DNA of 64,000 bases, from contig NZ_CP022253.1 of NCBI RefSeq assembly GCF_003119195.2, positions 266,001 through 330,000 of the forward strand, written 5' to 3'. A program made the translations under genes and the position numbers. This document shows, in pieces, positions 36,946 through 46,683 of the stretch. The notes below the pieces were generated by a model that was not told where the DNA came from, made no database searches, and saw only the letters and a list, made by a program, of their open reading frames with translations. Source of the DNA: Azospirillum baldaniorum (GTDB taxonomy: Bacteria > Pseudomonadota > Alphaproteobacteria > Azospirillales > Azospirillaceae). Numbering within the stretch: the stretch's first letter is position 1; the number at the start of each line of letters is the position of its first letter.

Positions 36946-37500
36946 ATGTTCATTCAGACCGAGCAGACGCCCAACCCGGCGACTCTCAAGTTCCTGCCGG
37001 GGCGTGACGTGCTCGGACGCGGCACCGCGGACTTCCCGTCCCGCGATGGTGCCGCCGCTTCGCCGCTGGCCCAGCGGCTGTTCGAGATCGATGGGGTCCA
37101 GGGGGTGTTCCTGGGCGCCGACTTCGTGACCATCACCAAGGCCGGCGACAAGGAGTGGTTCCTGCTGAAGCCGTCGATCCTCGGCGTCATCATGGAGCAT
37201 TTCACCGCCAACCGCCCGGTGCTTCTGGAAGAGGCGGCCGGCGACGGCCACGCCGCCAGCGCGGACGACGACGAGATCGTCACCCAGATCAAGGAGCTGC
37301 TGGACACCCGCGTCCGCCCGGCGGTGGCCCAGGATGGCGGCGACATCACCTTCTACGGCTTCGAGGAAGGCGTGGTGTATCTGGAGATGAAGGGGGCCTG
37401 CTCCGGCTGCCCCAGCTCCACCGCCACGCTGAAGGCCGGCATCGAGAACATGCTGCGCCACTACATCCCCGAGGTGGTCGAGGTCCGCGCCGTCCGCTGA
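36946..37500 (+). CDS. NifU-like iron-sulfur scaffold (Nfu type)
   Basis: Iron-sulfur carrier of 184 residues. The N-terminal Nfu domain ('MFIQTEQTPNPATLKFLPG', 'LFEIDGVQGVFLGADFVTIT') is followed by the C-terminal NifU domain with the cluster-binding CxxC in 'GACSGCPSSTATLKAGIE'. GGAGG eight bases upstream fixes the ATG at 36946; an open frame continues upstream but is an antisense shadow of the cyclase. In many relatives this gene precedes tsaB-rimI, which here lie 1.9 kb further on. Confidence 0.94.
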   Translation: MFIQTEQTPNPATLKFLPGRDVLGRGTADFPSRDGAAASPLAQRLFEIDGVQGVFLGADFVTITKAGDKEWFLLKPSILGVIMEHFTANRPVLLEEAAGDGHAASADDDEIVTQIKELLDTRVRPAVAQDGGDITFYGFEEGVVYLEMKGACSGCPSSTATLKAGIENMLRHYIPEVVEVRAVR

Positions 37501-37514
37501 CGGCATCCACCGGA

Positions 37515-37542
37515 CGGGCGTGGCCGGCACAGGCCGCGCCCG
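37515..37542. terminator. Terminator between nifU-like gene and deacetylase-like gene
   Basis: Eleven-pair stem (CGGGCGTGGCC with GGCCGCGCCCG, one G-U pair) and six-base loop between convergent genes. GTGTTTCTCC follows on the plus strand. Confidence 0.6.
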
Positions 37543-37571
37543 CCGGTGTTTCTCCGCTTATTCCGGCTGTT

Positions 37572-38612
37572 TTATTCCGGAACGACGAACTGCATGCCCA
37601 GCCAGCGCCACCGTCCCTCGGGGGCGGGCAGGGTGCAGTTCACGCGCGTGCGGCCCGGCGGGAAGGGGTCGCGGATGCGCACCTCCACCCGGTCCTCCGT
37701 CACGCGCTCCAGCGCCGTCCGGCCCTGGCCGGCGGCGAAGCAGGCCAGCCGCGCGATGTCGCCGATCTCGTCCGACACGGTGAAGCCGATCGACGGCGGG
37801 TTGACGGTCAGCAGCGGATCGTCGGGCGTCAGGTCGGTCACCGGCAGCGGCAGCGCGTTGGCGGCCAGCCGAAAACGGTCGACGCTGCCGAAGCTCTCGT
37901 TCATCACGAAGCGGGGGAGGGTCGCCCGGTCGGCCTGCGGGTGCAGGACGCCCGACTGCTGGCCGAAGGCGGCGGCGAAGCCTTGCTCCGTCACGATGGT
38001 CCGCAGCGCCGACGACACCTCGCCCTGCGGGTAGGCGAACAGGGTGGGGCGCTGGCCGGTCTCCGCCTGCAGCCGGTCGGCCATGCGGCGCAGCTCCGCC
38101 TTCACCTCCTCGGCGGGGCGGGACACCAGCGACTGGGTGGAGGCGCCGAGCCCGCCGAGCGTGACCCCGGCGGCGGCGAGCTGCCGCACCTCCGCCCAGG
38201 TCATGTGGGCGGGCGACCCGCGGTCGATGGCGTCGGTCGCCACGAACAGGGTGAAGGGAAGACCCGCCGCCTTCAGCCGCGGCCACGCCTCGCGGTAGGC
38301 GGAGCGGCTGGCCTCGTCGATGGTGATCGCCACCGTCCGGTCGGGCAGCGGCGCGCCGCTGCGCAGCGCCTCCAGGATGCGGGGCAGGGGCAGGACCTGA
38401 TAGTCGCCGTCCTGAAGCTCGTCCAGATGGGCTTCGAACTGGTCGATCCGGATGCTGATGGACGGGGTCTGGTCCTCGCCGAAGCGGTCGTAGGCGAAGA
38501 CGACGGCGGTGTTCGTGGCTCCGTCTGCCGCAACGCCGGGGCTCCCCGCCAAGGCCTGGAAGGCCCAGGCGGCGGCCACGGCGAAGAGGGTGGCGGCGCG
38601 GCGGAACGGCAT
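37572..38612 (-). CDS. Polysaccharide deacetylase-like protein, metal site degenerate
   Basis: Secreted or periplasmic protein (346 residues) with a signal peptide ending near 'GSPGVAADG' and a NodB-like barrel at about 30-230. Where active family members have T-F-D-D-G, it has 'AITIDEASRS'. Where they have H-S/T-x-x-H, it has 'GVTLGGLGASTQSL', so both metal-binding His residues are absent. It is therefore probably a non-catalytic carbohydrate-binding relative. The C-terminal 110 residues are a separate region. The start is 'MPFRRAATLFAVAAAW'. Confidence 0.8.
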   Translation of the reverse strand: MPFRRAATLFAVAAAWAFQALAGSPGVAADGATNTAVVFAYDRFGEDQTPSISIRIDQFEAHLDELQDGDYQVLPLPRILEALRSGAPLPDRTVAITIDEASRSAYREAWPRLKAAGLPFTLFVATDAIDRGSPAHMTWAEVRQLAAAGVTLGGLGASTQSLVSRPAEEVKAELRRMADRLQAETGQRPTLFAYPQGEVSSALRTIVTEQGFAAAFGQQSGVLHPQADRATLPRFVMNESFGSVDRFRLAANALPLPVTDLTPDDPLLTVNPPSIGFTVSDEIGDIARLACFAAGQGRTALERVTEDRVEVRIRDPFPPGRTRVNCTLPAPEGRWRWLGMQFVVPE

Positions 38613-38785
38613 GGCGGCCTGTCGTGGGTCCGGAACGGTCGCGCGGCCGGACGAGGGTCCGGGCTGCGCCACGGCTGGTGTGGCACAGGCACGCCGCCGG
38701 GAACAAGTCCGCAACACATACTCTGTGCTTCGCGTGGTTTCGTGATGCAGCCTTGCAACAACCCCTCGGACATGAGGCCTTTTGA

Positions 38786-39337
38786 TCAGCCCATCATCAG
38801 CCCGCCCAGGGCCGCGTCGGTCAGCAGGGGGTAGCGCTGCTCGTCCGGCAGTTGATAGTGCCACCACTCGCAGCTGTAATGCCGCCAGCCCGCCGCCGTC
38901 ATGACGCCGAGAAGGGCGGCGCGGTTGCGCTGCTGCTCGATGGTCAGGTCGGTGCGGCCGTGGTGGGACTGTTCGGTCATGTCGTCGAAGCCGGTGCCCA
39001 TGTCCAGCGGGCGCCCGGACCCGTCGGTCAGCGTCAGGTCCACCGCGACGCCGCGGGAATGGGTGGAGCCGCCCGACGGATCGGCGATGTAGGACGGATC
39101 GGGCAGCGCCCGCCACAAGGCCCATTGCGCCTCGACCGGGCGGAAGGCATCGTACAGCCGCAACCGGCAGCCGATGCCGCGGGCCAGCCGGATCGCCGCG
39201 CGCAGCGCCGCCGCCGCGTCGGGGTGCAGCAGGCAATGCGGGTGCCGGTAGATGGGGACCCCGGTCAGGTTGTCCGGCGTGGCGTACAGCAGCTCGATGT
39301 CGACGTCGAAGTCCGGTGGTGCGATGGGTGTGAGCAT
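38786..39337 (-). CDS. D-Ala-D-Ala dipeptidase, VanX/DdpX type
   Basis: Zinc dipeptidase of peptidase family M15D, 183 residues. Metal ligands are in 'GGSTHSRGVAVDLTL' (H and D) and 'SCEWWHYQLP' (H, with the catalytic Glu just before). The substrate Arg is in 'LYDAFRPVEAQ'. No VanA/VanH genes are nearby, so it more likely recycles D-Ala-D-Ala or trims peptidoglycan peptides than gives glycopeptide resistance. No signal peptide is seen. It lies downstream of no obvious partner and upstream of the deacetylase-like gene. Confidence 0.92.
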   Translation of the reverse strand: MLTPIAPPDFDVDIELLYATPDNLTGVPIYRHPHCLLHPDAAAALRAAIRLARGIGCRLRLYDAFRPVEAQWALWRALPDPSYIADPSGGSTHSRGVAVDLTLTDGSGRPLDMGTGFDDMTEQSHHGRTDLTIEQQRNRAALLGVMTAAGWRHYSCEWWHYQLPDEQRYPLLTDAALGGLMMG

Positions 39338-39438
39338 GATCCATGCCGTCAGGGAAGGTCGGGGCTGTCTATCACGCTCTTGACCCAGGCTTGAAGTGGG
39401 GCTTTGAAGATGGCGGATCTGACGACGCGTGTGAGGCG

Positions 39439-40125
39439 ATGAGAGTTCTGGGACTGGACACGGCGACCTCCGGCTGTTCCGCCGCGCTGTGGGACGACGG
39501 CGCCGTCACCGTGCGGCGGCGCGAGCCGATGGCGCGTGGGCAGGCGGAAGCGCTGGTGCCTCTGGCGCAAGCGGTGATGACGGAGGCCGGCTGCGCCTTC
39601 GACGCGCTGGACCGCATCGCCGTGACCGTCGGGCCGGGCGCCTTCACCGGCCTGCGCATCGCGCTGGCGGCGGCGCGCGGCTTCGCCCTGGCCGCCGGGC
39701 TGCCGGTGGTCGGAATCACCAGCTTCGACGCGGTCGTTCATGGGTTGCCGGATGCCGAGCGGGACGGCCGCGCCGTGCTGGTCGCCGTGGACTCCCGCCG
39801 CACCGAGCCGTTCCTGCAACTCTTCCACCCGGACCTGACGCCGTTCGGCGAACCGGCGATGCTGGAGCCCGCCGCGGTGCCGGGCTGGCTGGACGGGCTG
39901 CTTGCCGGTGAAGCCGGTGCCGCGCCGTTGCTGATCGCCGGGGATGGCGCGGCCGCGCTGCGCCCGCTTCTGGAAGGGCGTGCCGACACCGCTTTCGCCG
40001 CCGGGCCGGGCACCCCCGACGCCGCCGTGGTCGCCGCCCTGGGCGCCCGGCGGGAGGTCGGTCTGCCGGCCCAGCCCTACTACCTGCGTCCGCCCGACGT
40101 CTCCCTGCCGCGGAAGACGGCATGA
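39439..40125 (+). CDS. tsaB: tRNA threonylcarbamoyladenosine protein TsaB
   Basis: Scaffold partner of TsaD in forming t6A at position 37 of ANN-decoding tRNAs. It has an ASKHA fold, 228 residues: 'MRVLGLDTATSGCSAALWD' at the N-terminus and 'VGPGAFTGLRIALAAARGFA' as the conserved glycine-rich segment. The ATG at 39439 is the family start; the frame upstream is not conserved. It overlaps rimI by four bases (ATGA). Confidence 0.95.
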   Translation: MRVLGLDTATSGCSAALWDDGAVTVRRREPMARGQAEALVPLAQAVMTEAGCAFDALDRIAVTVGPGAFTGLRIALAAARGFALAAGLPVVGITSFDAVVHGLPDAERDGRAVLVAVDSRRTEPFLQLFHPDLTPFGEPAMLEPAAVPGWLDGLLAGEAGAAPLLIAGDGAAALRPLLEGRADTAFAAGPGTPDAAVVAALGARREVGLPAQPYYLRPPDVSLPRKTA

Positions 40126-40634
40126 CGGCGGCCCCGCCCGAGGTGTCCAGCCCCCGGACGTCCCATCCGGTGCGGCTTCAGGCCGCCGGCCTTGCCGACG
40201 CCGCGGTGATCGCGGCCTTGCAGCAGGTCTGCTTTCCCGACGATCCCTGGAGCGGCGAGGCGGTCGCCAGCCTGATCGGCCAGCCCGGCTTCTTCGCCGC
40301 GCTGGCCTTGCGGGAGGGCGCGGAGGGCGACGATCCGGTCGGCTTCCTGCTGGCGCGGGTGGCCGCGGAGGATGGCGAGATCATCGCCGTCGGCGTCCGG
40401 GCCGACGCGCGGGGGCAGGGCACCGGGCGGCGGCTGGTCGCGGCGGCGCTGGACGGCGCCCGGGCGCTGGGCGCCACGGCGCTGTTCCTTGAAGTCGCCG
40501 AAGACAATGGTATGGCGCAATCCCTGTATAAATCTTGTGGTTTCTTTGCCGTTGGCCGTCGTCCCGGCTATTACCGCAGGGCGGACGGAAGGGTTGCCGC
40601 CCTGGTGTTGCGGTATTCGTACACCGACAAATAA
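40122..40634 (+). CDS. rimI: Ribosomal protein bS18 alanine N-acetyltransferase RimI
   Basis: GNAT acetyltransferase of 170 residues. The acetyl-CoA site is 'VGVRADARGQGTGRRLVAAA' (R/QxxGxG/A), and 'LEVAEDNGMAQSLYKSCGF' is the RimI/RimJ motif with the conserved Glu and Tyr. The 'YYRRADGRVAALVL' C-terminus is also typical. It is coupled to tsaB, a pairing found in most alphaproteobacteria. Confidence 0.93.
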   Translation: MTAAPPEVSSPRTSHPVRLQAAGLADAAVIAALQQVCFPDDPWSGEAVASLIGQPGFFAALALREGAEGDDPVGFLLARVAAEDGEIIAVGVRADARGQGTGRRLVAAALDGARALGATALFLEVAEDNGMAQSLYKSCGFFAVGRRPGYYRRADGRVAALVLRYSYTDK

Positions 40635-40637
40635 ACC

Positions 40638-40892
40638 TTAACCTTTCTGAATCCACAAACGGTGCACCCCGTCCGGCTCATCCGGATTTTCGGGCGTTAC
40701 GGCGAGAATGGAGTGACCCAGTTCGGCTAAGGATCGGGGTACATTCTCCAAGGGTTCGCCAGCGTTCAGCCGGACTTCAAGCGTCTGCCCGGCCGCCATG
40801 CGCTCCACCGACAACTTGGTCTTGACGAAGGTTAACGGGCACACCTCGCTGGTGATGTCCAAAAACAAATCCGGAGATTTTTTTTCGTACAC
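40638..40892 (-). CDS. TusA family sulfurtransferase
   Basis: Small sulfur-carrier-like protein with the TusA fold. The signature is 'LDITSEVCPLTFVKTKLSVE', where the Cys carries persulfide. The GTG at 40892 is chosen because GAGG lies five bases upstream; a GTG at 40928 would add 12 residues. Immediately after the start is a run of eight A residues (in the coding sense). It converges with rimI, three bases apart, and diverges from mucR. Whether it acts in tRNA thiolation or another sulfur pathway is not resolved. Confidence 0.88.
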   Translation of the reverse strand: MYEKKSPDLFLDITSEVCPLTFVKTKLSVERMAAGQTLEVRLNAGEPLENVPRSLAELGHSILAVTPENPDEPDGVHRLWIQKG

Positions 40893-40922
40893 TGCTTCCT
40901 CTTTAAGAGCAAAGGATGGATA

Positions 40923-40951
40923 TTGCACGCGGCCACAAACCTCTTTATATG
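40923..40951 (+). promoter_or_regulatory. Promoter for mucR
   Basis: TTGCAC (40923-40928), 17-base spacer, TATATG (40946-40951). The predicted start near 40958 gives a leader of about 26 bases before mucR. Confidence 0.5.
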
Positions 40952-40983
40952 GAGAGGAACGCCAAGCTGCGGAGCAAGCTTAC

Positions 40984-41400
40984 ATGAGCAATGGTAACCC
41001 TTCCAACGCGCTGTTGTCTCTGACCACGGAGATCGTGGCGGCGCATGTCTCGAACAATACAGTCGCTCTCGGCGATCTTCCGACGCTGATTGAGCAGGTG
41101 TACAAGTCACTCGCGAATGTCGGGACCGAGCCGGTTGCGACTGAGGAGCGTCCGCAGCCCGCGGTGCCCATCAAGAAGTCCGTCACTCCCGACTACATTG
41201 TATGCCTGGAGGATGGCAAGAAGCTGAAGATGCTGAAGCGCCATCTGAAGACGGCCTACGACATGTCGCCGGAGGAATACCGCGACCGCTGGGGCCTGCC
41301 GGCCGACTATCCGATGGTCGCCCCGAACTACGCCCGCCAGCGCAGCTCGCTGGCCAAGCAGATCGGTCTCGGCACCCGCGCCCGCCGCGGCGCGGCCTAA
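40984..41400 (+). CDS. mucR: MucR/Ros family transcriptional regulator
   Basis: DNA-binding regulator of exopolysaccharide, motility and cell-cycle genes in alphaproteobacteria, 138 residues. The Ros-type zinc-finger region is 'YIVCLEDGKKLKMLKRHL': Cys74, Asp77 and His87 fit the usual ligands, but the fourth position is Tyr92 instead of His. The following 'MSPEEYRDRWGLPADYP' is typical. Some family members are known to fold without zinc, so function may be retained. The ATG at 40984 follows GGAG. Confidence 0.93.
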   Translation: MSNGNPSNALLSLTTEIVAAHVSNNTVALGDLPTLIEQVYKSLANVGTEPVATEERPQPAVPIKKSVTPDYIVCLEDGKKLKMLKRHLKTAYDMSPEEYRDRWGLPADYPMVAPNYARQRSSLAKQIGLGTRARRGAA

Positions 41401-41710
41401 GATCCATCGGGCTTGCGCGTTGGTGTCCGGCGGACCGCCGCTGTTCGGTCCGCCCCGGAACCCCATCGCCCGGATGTGATCTTTTCTTCCTTCCCGCGTG
41501 ATCATTGCCGTCCCGCCTTGCCGCCGTCCCCGTTCGCCGGGGCCGGACCTTGTGGCTTGCCCGGAGTCCGGGCTTGCCGGGGACGGGTTCGTCACGTCGC
41601 GGTTGACCGGCAACCGGCCATTCGTGTTATCCCTGTTCCGTGCCCGACCGGGCTCCGGAAGGAGAACCGGCGGTTGCCGCGACCCGAACAACGCCAGCGA
41701 AGCGTCGAGT
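41401..41710 (+). promoter_or_regulatory. mucR-olsB spacer with hairpin and promoter
   Basis: This 310-base spacer holds no gene. A perfect 8-bp hairpin (GGCGGACC 41429-41436, GGTCCGCC 41447-41454) follows mucR and may end its message, although no T-run follows. Further on, TTGACC (41603-41608), a 16-base spacer and TGTTAT (41625-41630) form a good sigma-70-type promoter for olsBA, with a leader of about 75 bases. GGTTG-N5-CAACC overlaps the -35 element and could be an operator. Confidence 0.55.
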
Positions 41711-42535
41711 ATGGCTGATACAGGCACGGACCAGGGCAGCTCTTCGGATCTGCGCATGGGCTCCCTCGAAGTGCGGCTGGCCGAAAGCGCCGCCGAGATC
41801 GATTGGGCGCAGGCGCTGCGCTACCGCGTCTTCTATGAGGAGATGTCGGCGGTGCCGTCGCCGGACATGGCCGCGCGCCATCGCGACTTCGACGATTTCG
41901 ACACCATTTGCGACCATCTGCTGGTCATCGACCACGCCCGCGGCGACGGTCCGGACTCCGTGGTCGGCACCTACCGGCTGATCCGCCGCCCGGCGGCGGC
42001 GAAGGCCGGGCGCTTCTATTCCAGCGACGAATACGACATCGGGCGCCTGCTCAGCTATCCGGGGGAAATCCTGGAGCTGGGGCGGTCCTGCGTCGACGCG
42101 GCCTACCGCACGCGCGGCAGCAGCATGCAGCTGCTGTGGCGCGGCATCGCCGCCTACGTCTTCCACCACGACATCGCGGTGATGTTCGGCTGCGCCAGCC
42201 TGCCGGGCACCGACCCGGTGGCGATGGCCGAACCGCTCGCCTACCTGCATCACTTCCATCTGGCCCCGGAGGAGCTGCGCCCGGTGGCGCTGCCGGAACG
42301 CTATATCGGCATGGATCTGATGCCCCGCGAGCAGATCGACCCGAAGCGCGCGCTGACCGTTCTGCCGCCGCTGATCAAGGGCTATCTGCGGCTGGGCGGC
42401 TTCATCGGCGACGGCGCGGTGATCGATCATCAGTTCAACACCACCGACGTGTCGATCGTGGTGAAGACCGACCTGATCACCAACAAGTATTCCAAGCATT
42501 ACGAGCGGCGCAGCCGCGACGCCCAGATCGCGTGA
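41711..42535 (+). CDS. olsB: L-ornithine N-alpha-acyltransferase OlsB
   Basis: First enzyme of ornithine-lipid synthesis. It transfers a 3-hydroxyacyl group from ACP to ornithine to give lyso-ornithine lipid. It is a GNAT-like (Acetyltransf_5) protein of 274 residues with 'ALRYRVFYEEMSAVPSPDMA', 'ILELGRSCVDAAYRTRGSSM' and 'MFGCASLPGTDP' motifs. The start 'MADTGTDQGSS' is the first good ATG. The next gene is an OlsA-type acyltransferase, 28 bases downstream, which makes the pathway assignment strong. Confidence 0.92.
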   Translation: MADTGTDQGSSSDLRMGSLEVRLAESAAEIDWAQALRYRVFYEEMSAVPSPDMAARHRDFDDFDTICDHLLVIDHARGDGPDSVVGTYRLIRRPAAAKAGRFYSSDEYDIGRLLSYPGEILELGRSCVDAAYRTRGSSMQLLWRGIAAYVFHHDIAVMFGCASLPGTDPVAMAEPLAYLHHFHLAPEELRPVALPERYIGMDLMPREQIDPKRALTVLPPLIKGYLRLGGFIGDGAVIDHQFNTTDVSIVVKTDLITNKYSKHYERRSRDAQIA

Positions 42536-42563
42536 TCCGCGATTGCATCAGGAGACGGGTGGC

Positions 42564-43397
42564 ATGACGGCGGTGGATGCAACCGGTGCGCGCGCCCTGG
42601 GATCGCCGGTGCGCGGCGGCCTGCGTCTGGCGGTCTATCTGCTGTGGACACTCCTGCTGGTTCCGGTGCAGGCGCTGGCCGTCGCTGTGCGCTCGCCGCT
42701 GCGCTTCCGGATACCGCGCTTCTACCACCGGGTCTGCGCCGCCATCCTGGGCATCGGCGTCGTGGTGCGCGGCGAGCGCGCCACGGACGGGCCGGTGCTG
42801 TTCGTTTCCAACCATTCCTCCTACCTCGACATCACGGTGCTGGGGTCGGTCATTCCAGGCTCCTTCGTGGCGAAGAGCGAGGTCGCCGGCTGGCCCTTCT
42901 TCGGGGCGCTGGCGAAGCTGCAGCAGACCGTCTTCGTGGAGCGCAAGGCCCGCTCCGGGGTGGAGAAGCAGCGGGACGAATTGGGCGCCCGCCTGGACGC
43001 CGGCGACAGCCTGATCCTGTTCCCCGAGGGCACCTCCAGCGACGGCAACCGCACGCTCCCCTTCAAGACGGCGCTGTTCGCGGTGGCCGCCCGGCGCATC
43101 GGGGACCGGCCGCTGACCGTGCAGCCGGTCAGCATCGCGCCGACGCGGCTGGACGGCATCCCGATGGGGATCGCCTTCCGTCCCTGTTACGCGTGGTATG
43201 GCGACATGGATCTCGCCCCCCATCTGTGGACGGTCTTCACGCTGGGCCGCATGACGGTGGAGGTGGAGTTCCATCCCCCGGTGACCATCGACGGCTTCTC
43301 CAGCCGCAAGGCCCTGGCCGATCATTGCCAGCGCGCCGTGGCGCGGGGCGTGGAGCGCGCGGTGTCCGGAAAGCCGCCGCCCCCCGCCGCAGCGTGA
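42564..43397 (+). CDS. olsA: Lyso-ornithine lipid O-acyltransferase OlsA (PlsC family)
   Basis: Membrane-associated 1-acyl-glycerol-3-phosphate acyltransferase family member. In this context it probably acylates lyso-ornithine lipid. The catalytic H-x4-D is 'SNHSSYLDITVLG', and the acceptor motif is 'ILFPEGTSSDGN'. An N-terminal hydrophobic segment is at about 20-45. The ATG at 42564 follows AGGAG by nine bases; 277 residues. Paired with olsB. PlsC activity on phospholipids cannot be excluded. Confidence 0.9.
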   Translation: MTAVDATGARALGSPVRGGLRLAVYLLWTLLLVPVQALAVAVRSPLRFRIPRFYHRVCAAILGIGVVVRGERATDGPVLFVSNHSSYLDITVLGSVIPGSFVAKSEVAGWPFFGALAKLQQTVFVERKARSGVEKQRDELGARLDAGDSLILFPEGTSSDGNRTLPFKTALFAVAARRIGDRPLTVQPVSIAPTRLDGIPMGIAFRPCYAWYGDMDLAPHLWTVFTLGRMTVEVEFHPPVTIDGFSSRKALADHCQRAVARGVERAVSGKPPPPAAA

Positions 43398-43655
43398 CGG
43401 AAACGTTCCACACCGCGAAATGGGCCGCGAAATGAATGATCGGCCTGCGGGCACGATTGACTCGTTTTCCCGCAGTCGTGCTACCATATCGGCAGGGTGC
43501 GATGCCGCGATGCGGCGGGTCGCGCGCCGGATTGCGCCGCTTGGCCGGCGCCGTCCAGGCGCGCGTTTTTGCATTGGTCGAGATCGCGGCTGGCCAAGAC
43601 ACACTTGGCCGCATTCGCGTTTGGTCCGGATCGTTCAGCGCTGTGGAAGGGATCG

Positions 43656-45040
<1,385 letters not shown>

Positions 45041-45044
<4 letters not shown>

Positions 45045-46153
45045 ACGGCTTGCCCGATCAGCGCCCTGACCCGCGCTCCGATCAACGTCCCGATCAACGC
45101 ATTGATCTGAACTTCGACGACAACCGGCTGCTGCCGATGCTGTACGGGGAGCATGACCGCCACCTCGCCCGCATCGAGAACCAGCTGGGCGTCTCCCTGA
45201 TTTCCCGCGGCAACACGCTGACCATCGCCGGTCCGGCGGAATCGTCGGAAGCCGCCCGCTCGGCCATCGACGCCCTCTATGAGCGCCTCAAGCGCGGCAT
45301 GACCGTCGGCACCGGCGAGGTGGACGCCGCCGTCCGCATGGCGACCGGCGTGGGCGGCGCGGTGCGCGACCAGAATCTGGCGACGCTCAGCCGTGGCGAG
45401 GTCGCGGTGCGCACCCGCCGCAAGGGCGCCATCACTCCGCGTTCCCCCATGCAGGCGGCCTATCTGCAGGCGCTGGCGGAAAGCGAGATGGTTTTCGGGC
45501 TCGGCCCGGCCGGCACCGGCAAGACCTACCTCGCCGTCGCGCAGGCGGTGGCGCTGCTGACCACCGGCCAGGTGGACCGCATCATCCTGTCGCGCCCCGC
45601 CGTCGAGGCGGGGGAGCGGCTGGGCTTCCTACCCGGCGACCTCAAGGAGAAGGTGGATCCTTATCTGCGCCCGCTCTACGACGCGCTGCACGACATGCTG
45701 CCGGCGGAGCAGGTGAAGAAGCGGCTGGAGTCCGGCGAGATCGAGATCGCTCCGCTCGCCTTCATGCGCGGCCGCACGCTCGCCAACGCCTTCGTCATCC
45801 TGGACGAGGCGCAGAACACCACGCCCATGCAGATGAAGATGTTCCTCACCCGCTTGGGCGAGGGGGGCCGCATGGCGGTCACCGGCGACATCTCCCAGAC
45901 CGACCTGCCGGCCGGCACCAAGTCCGGCCTGCGCGAGGCGTTGGACATTCTGGAGGGGGTGGAAGGCATCCGCTTCGTCCATTTCACCGCCGCCGACGTG
46001 GTGCGCCACCCGCTGGTCGCCCGCATCATCCGCGCCTATGACCGTGCCGAGGGCGCCCGCGCCGAAAGCGACCGCACCGATGGCCGGCGCAAGCCCGCCC
46101 CCCGGCGGCCCGCCGTCGCGGACGACGAGCCGGACGCGGAGGGAACACCGTGA
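45041..46153 (+). CDS. ybeZ: PhoH-like ATPase (YbeZ)
   Basis: PhoH family P-loop ATPase that works with YbeY in RNA processing. Walker A is '[19 protein letters not shown]', Walker B '[20 protein letters not shown]'. An N-terminal KH-like segment is at about 40-90. It begins with TTG at 45041, overlapping the miaB stop; GGAGG seven bases upstream supports this. The first 20 residues are an Asp/Gln/Arg/Pro repeat ('[17 protein letters not shown]'). The 370-residue product is followed by ybeY in TGATG overlap. Confidence 0.95.
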
Positions 46154-46683
46154 TGGCCGTCGATGTCGTCGTTTCACGTGAAGCGGGCGATTGGGCGGAC
46201 AATGCCGAATGGCTGTGCGAACGGGCGGCGCTCGCCGCGCTCTCCGTCACCTACGACGAGGACGAGGGGCCGGCGGAGCTGTCCGTCGTGCTGGCCGACG
46301 ACGCGCTGGTGCACCGCCTGAACCGCGAATACCGTGGCAAGGACAAGCCGACCAACGTGCTGTCCTTCGCCCTGACCGAAGCGGAGGAGCCCGAACTGGG
46401 CGAGGACGCGCCAGTCATGCTGGGCGACGTGATCCTGGCCTGGGAGACCGTCGCCCGTGAAGCCGCCGAGCAGGGTAAAACACCTTCGGACCATATGACC
46501 CACCTTGTGGTGCATGGCGTTCTTCATTTGCTCGGGTATGATCACGAGACGGATGACGAGGCCGAGGAGATGGAGCAGCTCGAAACCGACGTGCTCGCGA
46601 CCCTTGGCATCGCCGACCCGTACGCCGCCACGCGCTCTCCGCCCGGGGAGCCGAATTTGGACGAACAACCACCGGACCGATGA
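46153..46683 (+). CDS. ybeY: Endoribonuclease YbeY
   Basis: Metal-dependent RNase for 16S rRNA 3'-end maturation and ribosome quality control. The zinc motif H3xH5xH is intact in 'LVVHGVLHLLGYDHETD'. 'NREYRGKDKPTNVLSFALTE' is the conserved upstream segment. Start ATG 46153 overlaps the phoH stop (TGATG); a GTG three bases earlier is possible. The C-terminal 25 residues form a short variable tail. A parS-like 16-mer lies within its first codons. Confidence 0.95.
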   Translation: MAVDVVVSREAGDWADNAEWLCERAALAALSVTYDEDEGPAELSVVLADDALVHRLNREYRGKDKPTNVLSFALTEAEEPELGEDAPVMLGDVILAWETVAREAAEQGKTPSDHMTHLVVHGVLHLLGYDHETDDEAEEMEQLETDVLATLGIADPYAATRSPPGEPNLDEQPPDR

